A DNA stretch of 19,794 nucleotides from CAZVBV01 sp964578905 (lineage in GTDB: Bacteria > Patescibacteriota > Gracilibacteria > UBA4473): contig CAZOER010000017.1 in the NCBI GenBank assembly GCA_964578905.1, positions 1-19,794 on the forward strand, read 5' to 3'. Shown here piece after piece: positions 14,296 to 19,794 of the stretch. A model generated the notes under the pieces. That model did not search any database, had not been told where the DNA came from, and saw nothing but the letters and a program-made list of their open reading frames with translations. Each line of letters begins with the position of its first letter. Position 1 is the first letter of the stretch. A program made the position numbers and the translations under genes.

Positions 14296-15057
14296 ATGAA
14301 TTTTTACCAACTCTCTTTCGGTGTTTTCGGACTCAAGATCTACGGAATGCTTTTGGCATTCGCTTTTGTAGTGGCCCTCTGGCATTACTATAAAACACTG
14401 CAAAAACAGAATTTTCCGATGGATTTCTTTCGGCATAATTTTTGGCACTGGTTGGTAGGAGGACTTCTTGTAGGACGAGTTGTTGCATTGATACTGGAAC
14501 CAAGCATCATCGCACAACACGGAATGTTTTCCTTGTTCGCGTTTTGGGATGGGACCGTTCATTTCTGGGGAGTCTTGGCCGGATTTTTGGGAACGATGTG
14601 GTGGACGATAAAGGATAAAAATATTCCCTTTCTCAGATGGCTTGATCAGATGGTTGTTCCTTTGTTCATTGGACTTTTGATTGTTGATATTGCGATGTTC
14701 CTGACGGGTGCTGTATACGGACGAGAGACGATCCTGCCATGGGGAATCCAATACGAAACGTTTGGCGTTGATCTTCTCAAACCAACACATCCAGTGAGCA
14801 TCTACGCTTTTATTGCTCATTTGATAGCCTATTCATGGCTTCGAAAACACATTGTTTTTACCGATCGATTTCCAGGGAGACTTATCTTTTTTGCGGGAGT
14901 GGCGTTCTTTGCGATTGATTTTCTCGTTCAATTCTTCAGAGGCGATTCTACAGTGCAGCTATTTGGAGTGATTCGTATCGAACAGCTGTTTGATTTCTTT
15001 GCGCTGATATTCTTCTTTCTGTGGCACAAAGGGCTTCTCCCATTGAAAAAGGTATAG
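14296..15057 (+). CDS. Diverged prolipoprotein diacylglyceryl transferase-like membrane protein
   Basis: A 253-residue multi-helix protein that aligns with Lgt, which moves a diacylglyceryl group from phosphatidylglycerol to the lipobox cysteine of prolipoproteins. Similar points: the N-terminal amphipathic start and first helix (GLKIYGMLLAFAFVVALW), a GxxxGR helix (55-61), HFWGVLAG (89-96) at the HGGxxG site, YGRETILPWGIQYE (141-154) at the family's YGxPTxLPWGI, HPVSIY (165-170) at HPxxLYE, and FFRGD (213-217) holding the late conserved Arg. Key departures: the segment normally R-x-G-N-F-x-N-x-E is DIAMFLTG here (131-138), so the catalytic-region Arg is Asp131 and the Asn residues are lost, and the Glu after HPxxLY is Ala. 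It may be an inactive or re-purposed Lgt homologue, so I give no symbol. ATG 14296 follows a promoter directly. Confidence 0.75.
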   Translation: MNFYQLSFGVFGLKIYGMLLAFAFVVALWHYYKTLQKQNFPMDFFRHNFWHWLVGGLLVGRVVALILEPSIIAQHGMFSLFAFWDGTVHFWGVLAGFLGTMWWTIKDKNIPFLRWLDQMVVPLFIGLLIVDIAMFLTGAVYGRETILPWGIQYETFGVDLLKPTHPVSIYAFIAHLIAYSWLRKHIVFTDRFPGRLIFFAGVAFFAIDFLVQFFRGDSTVQLFGVIRIEQLFDFFALIFFFLWHKGLLPLKKV

Positions 15058-15115
15058 CTTGCAATATCGGCGAAAATCCGTATTTTATAACTCGTAATTT
15101 GTAATTTTATTCACG

Positions 15116-15490
15116 ATGTATTTTGACCTCTCTCAACTTTTGACCTCACATTATTTCCTTGATAAAACACCAGGTGGCGATTTTTTAGTTGGATACGCGC
15201 TTCTCGCGTTCTTCCTTGTTGCTATATTTTCAAAAAGTATTCTTCGTTCTCTCGGACCCAAGAATAAATACTTTCGAAAATCAATCAGAAAAGGATTCGG
15301 AAAGTTTATAGCATTAGGAGTAGCAGGACTTATCTTTACCTCAGCACGATTCTCAGAAGTGCCGGTATTTTCAATGCGACTCTTGCTCTACATTGTGTTT
15401 GTACCAACACTTGTCTTTGGGATTTTGAAATTGATTAAAATCTACAAAGAATACACAAAACGTATGCGATCAGTGGATCGTGCGAAATAA
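15116..15490 (+). CDS. Small membrane protein of unknown function
   Basis: A 124-residue protein with three hydrophobic segments (about 23-40, 64-77, 86-108) separated by basic loops (KYFRKSIRKG at 51-60; KIYKEYTKRMR at the C-terminus), predicted to lie in the cytoplasmic membrane with a positively charged cytosolic tail. The stretch SARFSEVPVFSMRLLLY (76-92) is the most distinctive part. No family recognised. It begins 58 bases after the lgt-like gene and could be co-transcribed with it; a weak TAATTT lies 8 bases before the ATG. The carB-like gene follows after a 37-base gap. Confidence 0.65.
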   Translation: MYFDLSQLLTSHYFLDKTPGGDFLVGYALLAFFLVAIFSKSILRSLGPKNKYFRKSIRKGFGKFIALGVAGLIFTSARFSEVPVFSMRLLLYIVFVPTLVFGILKLIKIYKEYTKRMRSVDRAK

Positions 15491-15510
15491 TTTTTTGTCT
15501 TCAGATTTTC

Positions 15511-15519
15511 TGCTACAAT
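15511..15519 (+). promoter_or_regulatory. Candidate extended -10 promoter of the carB-like gene
   Basis: TGCTACAAT: TACAAT (15514-15519) with an extended TGn. At the 17-base spacing there is only a T run (15491-15496); TTGTCT at 15495 is too close. The -10 ends 8 bases before the ATG at 15528, again predicting a leaderless mRNA. Confidence 0.5.
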
Positions 15520-15527
15520 CTTCCGGA

Positions 15528-17096
15528 ATGAAAAAGAGAAAGATTCTAATCATAGGCTCAGGACCGTATTCTATCGGGAGTTCAGTGGAGTTTGATTGGT
15601 GTGGTGTGCAGGTACTTCGGACTTTGCGAAAGCTCGGTCACGAGACTGTTTTTATCAATTCCAATCCAGAAACTGTTTCCACCGATTACGATGAATGTGA
15701 TCGATTGTATTTCGAAGAACTGACGGTTGAACGGGTATTAGATATTTGTGAAAAAGAAAAACCAGACGGAGTCGTGTTCTCCACAGGAGGGCAAATCGCA
15801 CAGAACATGGCCAATGATTTAGCAGAGGCAGGGATTCCGCTTCTGGGAACGGATGTAGAGTCTATTGATCGTTGTGAGGATCGAGGAAAGTTTTCTTCAC
15901 TCTGCGATGAACTCGGGATTGATCAACCGAAATGGAAAGATTTTAAAAAGAAAAGCGATGCGATTGAGTTCGCAAAGAATGCAGGATTTCCGGTTTTAGT
16001 TCGTCCGAGCTTCGTCTTGTCAGGAGCAGCGATGGCAGTGGCGACGAATCAAACAGCATTGGAAGAATATCTTCAGGTGGCTGTTGGTTCAACGAAGTCG
16101 TCGGTGGTGATTTCAAAGTTTGAAGAGAATGCGAAAGAAATTGAATTCGACGGAGTGGCGCAAAAGGGACGGATCGTTTGTTCCGCCATTGCTGAACACA
16201 TTGAAAATGCAGGAGTGCATTCAGGAGATGCGACAATCGTGCTCCCGCCTCAGAATCTGCGTCTTGAAACTATTCGTCGAGTGCGAACAATTGCCCTGAA
16301 GCTCGCGAAGCAACTCGATATTTCTGGTCCCTTCAATATTCAATTCTTGGCACGAGAAAATGAAATCAAAGTAATCGAATGTAATCTGCGATCGTCTCGA
16401 AGTTTCCCATTTGCTTCAAAAGTATTGGGACAGAACTTTATTGAAATTGCGACCCGTATCTGGATGGGGGAAGAAGTCCCGTCCTGTGAAGTGAATCTGC
16501 TCGAAGTACCCTCTGTGGGGGTCAAGGCGGCTCAATTCTCATTCTCACGGCTCAAGGGTGCAGATCCAATCCTCGGGGTTGAGATGAGCTCTACAGGAGA
16601 AGTAGCGTGTTTCGGAGACACAGTGGAAGAAGCCTTTTTGAAAAGTATCATTTCTACGGGATTCCGAATTCCAAAGAAAAACTCAAAGATTTTGATCACC
16701 CTTGGAAAATTGAAAGACAAAGTGGATTTCTTGCCGGTAGCAAAACATTTTCAAAACATCGGGTTTTCATTTCTCGCAACAGAAGGAACGTCAGACTTTC
16801 TCAATGAAAACGGATTTAAATGCGAAACAGTGCGAAAAGTTTCCTCAGGAGCGCATCCAAATGTGGTTGATGTCATTGAAGAAAAGGGGATTGGACTGGT
16901 GATAAACACAGCAAACAAGTTCTCACACGAAGAAATTTCAGACGGATATCTCATTCGTCGTCGTGCTATTGATCGGAATATTCCACTGATTACCAATCTA
17001 CAATTGGTAAAATTATTAGCAAAAAGTCTCACAAAATTTCCAGACGAAGAATCTTTGCCCGTATTCGACTACGATACGAGAATGCAAGAATTGTAG
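15528..17096 (+). CDS. Carbamoyl-phosphate synthetase large chain, stand-alone C-terminal half
   Basis: A 522-residue protein equal to the second half of CarB: an ATP-grasp carbamoyl-phosphate synthetase domain (1-385) and a methylglyoxal-synthase-like allosteric domain (about 386-505). The second-half assignment rests on NPETVSTDYDECDRLYFEELT (46-66); the first half would read NPATIMTDP. Other landmarks: ILIIGSGPYSIGSSVEFDWCG, STGGQIAQNMA (85-95), LVRPSFVLSGAAM (157-169), EHIENAGVHSGDA (223-235), VIECNLRSSRSFPF (282-295), STGEVACFGD (355-364), TEGTSDFLN (418-426), GLVINT (456-461). Wording such as SVEFDWCG, ECNLRSSRSFPFASK and GEVACFGD is, from memory, closer to animal CPS I/CAD and Bacteroidota CarB than to E. 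coli CarB. This domain normally phosphorylates carbamate, so a partner with the glutaminase and N-half should be encoded elsewhere. No pyrimidine or arginine gene lies nearby. ATG 15528 is preferred over an upstream frame extension to 15480. Confidence 0.88.
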   Translation: MKKRKILIIGSGPYSIGSSVEFDWCGVQVLRTLRKLGHETVFINSNPETVSTDYDECDRLYFEELTVERVLDICEKEKPDGVVFSTGGQIAQNMANDLAEAGIPLLGTDVESIDRCEDRGKFSSLCDELGIDQPKWKDFKKKSDAIEFAKNAGFPVLVRPSFVLSGAAMAVATNQTALEEYLQVAVGSTKSSVVISKFEENAKEIEFDGVAQKGRIVCSAIAEHIENAGVHSGDATIVLPPQNLRLETIRRVRTIALKLAKQLDISGPFNIQFLARENEIKVIECNLRSSRSFPFASKVLGQNFIEIATRIWMGEEVPSCEVNLLEVPSVGVKAAQFSFSRLKGADPILGVEMSSTGEVACFGDTVEEAFLKSIISTGFRIPKKNSKILITLGKLKDKVDFLPVAKHFQNIGFSFLATEGTSDFLNENGFKCETVRKVSSGAHPNVVDVIEEKGIGLVINTANKFSHEEISDGYLIRRRAIDRNIPLITNLQLVKLLAKSLTKFPDEESLPVFDYDTRMQEL

Positions 17097-17110
17097 AAAA
17101 CCCCATAACT

Positions 17111-17143
17111 CCGCTTGTAAAAGCTTGTTTTTTGTGGTATAAT
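17111..17143 (+). promoter_or_regulatory. Strong sigma70-type promoter of mscS
   Basis: TTGTAA (17115-17120), 17-base spacer, TATAAT (17138-17143), with the same TGTGG extended element and the same upstream CCGCTTGNAAAAGC block as the promoter at 13054. The leader to the ATG at 17166 is about 15 bases, AT-rich and without a Shine-Dalgarno. Confidence 0.87.
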
Positions 17144-17165
17144 TTCTTGATAATTTTATAAAAAT

Positions 17166-18176
17166 ATGTTTTCACTGATTCCAACAGCATTTGCACAAAT
17201 GGGGACCGCTCGCCAACAAACAGAAGGCGGATTGTCGGAATTCTTTGGTGATCTCGCAAGAATGGCACCACTTTGGTTTGCAGCGATTGTAGTAATCATC
17301 GCCGCTTTTCTTGTTGCGAAGTTTGTGAAGAAAATTGTTGGATATCGTGTTGCGAAGAAACGACAACACGATGTAAGTCGGGAATACATCATCTTGATTG
17401 AGCGAGCTACCTGGGCAGGAGTTGTTCTTTTAGGATTCATAATTGCTTTTGGAATTGTCGGCATAAACATTGCTTCCCTCCTTGGGTTCCTTGGTTTGGG
17501 GTTAGGTTTTGCGTTCAAAGATCTCTTGGCGAACTTCATCGCGGGAGTTGTTATTTTGACGCAGAAGAAATTTAAGATTGGAGATGTGATAAATGTGAAT
17601 AGTATTGTCGGAAGAATTGTAGAGATTGAGACGAGAACAACACAAGTAGAGGCTTTTGATGGAACAGTACACATCATCCCGAATGCGGAGATGCTGACGT
17701 CTGTGATTCAGAACTACACAACAAATTCTTTCCGTCGGATTGCCTTTCAAGTGGGAGTGCATTACGACACACCACTACGAGAGTCTGTTGAATTGACGAT
17801 GAACTCAGTAAACAGTAATGAAAACGTCGTTCCAGAACCAAAGACACAAGTTCTCGTGAATGAGTTTGGAGACTCGGCGATTGTTCTTGAAGTTCGATTT
17901 TGGATTGAATCAACAAAGGCATGGCCAATGATCCAATCTGAGATCATGCAGAAATTGAAACAGGATTACGACAAGGCAGGAATTACAATTCCACTTCCAA
18001 TACGTGCGTTGTCAGTGGATGCACACGATAAGAACATTCGTCACGCATTCAATATTCCTGGAGATACACCGAAGTATTCTTTCTCAAAGCCAGCGCCGAC
18101 ACAAGTAGCACCAGCAACACCTGCTCCAGTGCAGACAACTCCTCAACCACAACCGGAGGCAGGGGAAGGGAAATAA
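17166..18176 (+). CDS. mscS: MscS-family mechanosensitive channel
   Basis: A 336-residue small-conductance mechanosensitive channel that releases osmolytes on hypo-osmotic shock. Three hydrophobic segments: about 36-57, 82-103, and the pore helix 98-131 with the Gly/Ala-rich pattern SLLGFLGLGLGFAFKDLLANFIAGVVIL. After it come the beta domain (KIGDVINVNSIVGRIVEIETRTTQVEAFDGTVHIIPN, 137-173, with the conserved PN) and an alpha/beta vestibule to about 300. The tail (306-336) is Pro/Thr/Gln/Ala-rich, is not part of the family fold, and is probably disordered in the cytosol. The N-terminus (MFSLIPTAFAQ) reads like a very short export-like segment. It is transcribed alone from a strong promoter and is followed by a tRNA gene with its own promoter candidate. 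Confidence 0.93.
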   Translation: MFSLIPTAFAQMGTARQQTEGGLSEFFGDLARMAPLWFAAIVVIIAAFLVAKFVKKIVGYRVAKKRQHDVSREYIILIERATWAGVVLLGFIIAFGIVGINIASLLGFLGLGLGFAFKDLLANFIAGVVILTQKKFKIGDVINVNSIVGRIVEIETRTTQVEAFDGTVHIIPNAEMLTSVIQNYTTNSFRRIAFQVGVHYDTPLRESVELTMNSVNSNENVVPEPKTQVLVNEFGDSAIVLEVRFWIESTKAWPMIQSEIMQKLKQDYDKAGITIPLPIRALSVDAHDKNIRHAFNIPGDTPKYSFSKPAPTQVAPATPAPVQTTPQPQPEAGEGK

Positions 18177-18177
18177 T

Positions 18178-18205
18178 TTGATTTTTATTCCTCGTTTCGT
18201 ACACT
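18178..18205 (+). promoter_or_regulatory. Candidate promoter of tRNA-Leu
   Basis: TTGATT (18178-18183), 16-base spacer, TACACT (18200-18205). The predicted start near 18212 is about 13 bases before the tRNA 5' end. The -35 begins 1 base after the mscS stop. Confidence 0.4.
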
Positions 18206-18224
18206 CTCAACGCTTTTTTAGTAT

Positions 18225-18309
18225 GCCGGGGTGGCGGAATTGGTAGACGCGCACGACTCAAAATCGTGTGCCGCAAGGCGTGAGGGTTCGATTCCCTCCC
18301 TCGGCACCA
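18225..18309 (+). tRNA. tRNA-Leu (anticodon CAA)
   Basis: An 85-base class II tRNA. The acceptor GCCGGGG pairs with CCTCGGC (one G-T pair), followed by discriminator A and an encoded CCA at 18307-18309. The anticodon arm is CACGA/TCGTG with loop CTCAAAA, giving anticodon CAA (reads UUG). A long variable arm TGCC-GCAA-GGCG marks the leucine class, and the T arm is GAGGG-TTCGATT-CCCTC. The leucine assignment follows from both the anticodon and the long variable arm. Confidence 0.97.
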
Positions 18310-18323
18310 TTATAAAAGTTAGA

Positions 18324-18354
18324 GCTCCGGATCCTATGGGATCCGGAGCCTTTT
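18324..18354 (+). terminator. Terminator of tRNA-Leu
   Basis: GCTCCGGATCC (18324-18334) pairs perfectly with GGATCCGGAGC (18339-18349) around TATG, then C and TTTT. It starts 15 bases after the tRNA. Confidence 0.88.
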
Positions 18355-18382
18355 GTTTAGGATACGTATCCTGTTTTATAAA
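18353..18382 (+). promoter_or_regulatory. Promoter candidate with a palindrome in its spacer
   Basis: TTGTTT (18353-18358) and TATAAA (18377-18382) are 18 bases apart. The spacer holds AGGATACGTATCCT (18359-18372), a perfect 14-base palindrome. A protein bound there would block RNA polymerase, so it is a natural operator candidate for the gene at 18426. The -35 overlaps the T run of the tRNA terminator. Confidence 0.45.
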
Positions 18383-18425
18383 AACCTGCTAAGCTCTTCT
18401 CGGTTTCATTCCTTAATTTTTTTAC

Positions 18426-18737
18426 ATGAAATTTTCAAAAATCGCAGCCGCATTTATCGTTAGTTTTTTATTCTCTTTTGGTGTATTCGCACAAGAAGCG
18501 GTTACAACAACAGCCGTAGAAGTTGCTCCTGTAGTAGCTGAAGAAGTAGCAGCAGAGAAAGATTGTCCTTTCAAATCTATGATGAAAGGGAAGCACTCAA
18601 TGGGAAAAACATGGCACAACAAAAGTGTCGGACAAATGGTCGCTCACAAATCATTGAAAGGAATCTTCATGTTGGTATTCCTTTTCCTTGGAGCATTCGT
18701 TGTTCGAAAAGGATGGAATCTTGGAGGGAAGAAATAA
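18426..18737 (+). CDS. Small exported protein with C-terminal membrane helix
   Basis: A 103-residue protein of no known family. Residues 1-22 form a signal peptide (MKFSKIAAAFIVSFLFSFGV, cleavage after FA). Residues 23-45 are Ala/Val/Glu/Thr-rich and acidic, 46-75 are basic with a single Cys47 and several Met/His/Trp (CPFKSMMKGKHSMGKTWHNK), and 77-93 are a membrane helix followed by a basic end (RKGWNLGGKK). If the signal peptide is cut, the mature protein is anchored by its C-terminus with most of it outside. The Met/His content invites a metal-binding idea, but nothing proves it. It is framed by a candidate regulated promoter and a terminator, so it is probably transcribed alone. Confidence 0.75.
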   Translation: MKFSKIAAAFIVSFLFSFGVFAQEAVTTTAVEVAPVVAEEVAAEKDCPFKSMMKGKHSMGKTWHNKSVGQMVAHKSLKGIFMLVFLFLGAFVVRKGWNLGGKK

Positions 18738-18755
18738 GAATTATTTTCGTAACTC

Positions 18756-18788
18756 AAAAAAGGGCATGAGCAATCGTGCCTTTTTTAT
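18756..18788. terminator. Bidirectional terminator
   Basis: GGCATGA (18763-18769) pairs with TCGTGCC (18774-18780) around GCAA, a GNRA tetraloop. It is flanked by six A (18756-18761) and a T run (18781-18786), so it can stop transcripts from either side: the 18426 gene on the plus strand and nrnA on the minus strand, whose stop codon lies in the T run. Confidence 0.85.
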
Positions 18789-19768
18789 TTCTCCACAATT
18801 TTCCACTTAATCTCTTTCTCGAGTTTACTATCTTTGATGGTAAACCCAGCGGCTTTGACGTGTCCTCCTCCACCGAATTTCTCAGCGAGAGCCTTCACAT
18901 CAACATCTGGTTTTCTCGTCCGCAGAGAGGCTTTTACGTTGCCCTTCTCGTCTTCTGATAACAGTACTGAGTACTTCGCTTCGGGCATTGAATTAATGTA
19001 ATCAATAACGCCAGCGAGATCTTCTCGTTTCGCACCGAGGTTTTCATAATCTTTTTTATTTACCCCTACGATTGCCGCACCATCTGGTGTGACGTAGAGA
19101 TTATGCAATACTTTTCCCCAGAGTTTGAGCATCTTGTATTCGTTTGCACGGAATATGTTTTTGGAAATCTGCGAGATATTCGCTCCGAGCTTCACAAGCT
19201 CACCAGCGTCTTTGTAACAGGCTGGAGTTGTATTCTGATGCATGAAGCTTCCGGTATCTGTGTAGAGTCCTAGCATCAAGCAGGTAGCTATTTGAGGGGT
19301 AATGTTTGCCCCCAATTGTTTCAGTAATTCAAAGGCAATCTGCGTACTCGATGCAGCCTCTGTATTTACAAAGTTCATCTCTCCCCACAAATCATTCGAA
19401 GGGTGATGATCAAGATTAAGCTTTACCATTTTGTCAGACAAAATCTCTGGCTTCGTATCCTGAAATCGTGTCATTTTCTTTGCTCCGCAATCGACGAAGA
19501 ACACCGCATCATAATCATTGGTGTCGAAGTCTGATCTCATGTTTTCCGCAAAGGGAATGAATCTCATATATTCAGGAATGGCATCGATACAAGCCACATC
19601 TACTGTTACCCCCATACTTCGTAAACCCTCCCAGAGACCTAAAGAAGCCCCGAGTGTGTCTCCATCAGGATTGGCGTGCGCCAACAAAATAATCTTTGGA
19701 TTTGTACCCAGATATTTCTTCAATTTCTCTAGATTTTCGGCGTCGACAAGTGGGGTTTTGTGGGTCAT
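18785..19768 (-). CDS. nrnA: DHH/DHHA1 phosphoesterase, NrnA-type oligoribonuclease/pAp phosphatase
   Basis: A 327-residue bifunctional nano-RNase of the DHH family, which degrades oligoribonucleotides of a few residues and may also dephosphorylate pAp. Metal-binding motifs in order: HANPDGD (31-37), VDCG with Asp93, LDHHPSN (119-125) as the DHH motif, and LYTDTGSF (168-175) with Asp171. The C-terminal DHHA1 substrate domain ends in RTRKPDVDVKALAEKFGGGGHVKAAGF (283-309), with the GGGH motif. Length and motif set fit NrnA and not RecJ (larger) or GdpP (membrane and GGDEF parts). In many bacteria and CPR genomes this gene follows rbfA; the upstream gene is off the window, so this cannot be checked here. 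No Shine-Dalgarno precedes the ATG. Confidence 0.9.
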   Translation of the reverse strand: MTHKTPLVDAENLEKLKKYLGTNPKIILLAHANPDGDTLGASLGLWEGLRSMGVTVDVACIDAIPEYMRFIPFAENMRSDFDTNDYDAVFFVDCGAKKMTRFQDTKPEILSDKMVKLNLDHHPSNDLWGEMNFVNTEAASSTQIAFELLKQLGANITPQIATCLMLGLYTDTGSFMHQNTTPACYKDAGELVKLGANISQISKNIFRANEYKMLKLWGKVLHNLYVTPDGAAIVGVNKKDYENLGAKREDLAGVIDYINSMPEAKYSVLLSEDEKGNVKASLRTRKPDVDVKALAEKFGGGGHVKAAGFTIKDSKLEKEIKWKIVEK

Positions 19769-19794
19769 GTTGTGTAAACGTGAGAGGATATTAT

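Noticed and set aside
14161..14820. Minus-strand open frame of 219 residues
   Set aside because: It lies across the lgt-like gene and the end of the 13105 gene, which have coherent membrane-protein sequence on the plus strand; the minus product is compositionally random.
15059..15091. TTGCAA with TATAAC as promoter of the 15116 gene
   Set aside because: The spacer of about 21 bases is too long for a usual sigma70 promoter.
17156..17677. Minus-strand open frame of 173 residues
   Set aside because: It is a mirror of mscS; the plus-strand protein is a clear MscS.
1..19794. TGA read as glycine (Gracilibacteria-type code)
   Set aside because: All large genes are intact with TGA as stop, tmk ends in TGA in an ATGA overlap, and glycine is coded by GGN throughout.
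1..19794. CRISPR array, insertion sequence, integrase or prophage genes
   Set aside because: No spaced direct repeats, terminal inverted repeats, transposase or integrase motifs were seen; the tRNA-Leu 3' end is not duplicated nearby, so no integration site is evident.

Overview
The window looks like a chromosomal segment of a small-genome bacterium of the Candidate Phyla Radiation (Patescibacteria), perhaps Peregrinibacteria-like. This placement is inference. It rests on very tight packing (no gene-free gap above about 125 bases), a mixture of short, diverged housekeeping genes with secreted proteins of no recognisable family, and a C-terminal W-S-D/T-D-W motif I associate with CPR surface proteins. 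The standard code fits: TGA ends one gene (thymidylate kinase) and every large gene is intact with TGA as stop, which argues against the TGA=Gly code of Gracilibacteria/Absconditabacteria. Stops are mostly TAA. I see no rRNA gene, CRISPR array, insertion sequence or phage gene.

Layout. 1-413 is the 3' end of polynucleotide phosphorylase (+), ended by a strong hairpin terminator. 463-3124 (-) is a compact sufC-sufB-sufD operon for Fe-S cluster assembly with an unusually short SufD. 3201-4040 (+) is a voltage-gated-type K+ channel with a C-terminal zinc ribbon. 4041-5572 (-) is tmk-folD and 5632-6363 (+) is folP, together a one-carbon/folate and dTMP block. 6360-7166 (-) is an NAD(P)HX dehydratase.

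7277-14256 (+) is the accessory part: two small coiled-coil proteins of unknown function, three secreted proteins that share a signal peptide followed by a strongly cationic Arg/Ser/Tyr-rich segment (two of them also share a folded domain with a Cys-Cys hairpin), and a membrane protein carrying two tandem copies of a PilC/GspF-N-like domain. 14296-15490 holds a diverged Lgt-like protein and a small membrane protein. 15528-17096 is a stand-alone C-terminal half of carbamoyl-phosphate synthetase that reads like the animal/Bacteroidota type. 17166-18176 is an MscS-family channel, 18225-18309 a tRNA-Leu(CAA), 18426-18737 a small secreted or membrane protein, and 18785-19768 (-) a DHH/DHHA1 phosphoesterase (NrnA type).

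Expression signals stand out. Sigma70-type promoters are easy to read, often with an extended TGnTATAAT -10. In at least five and perhaps seven cases the -10 element ends only 7-10 bases before the ATG, so the predicted transcripts would be leaderless. No gene start in the window has a convincing Shine-Dalgarno sequence. The most promising undescribed material is the 7.3-14.3 kb secreted-protein/tandem-GspF-N locus, the half-size CPSase, and the ion channel with an altered selectivity filter.
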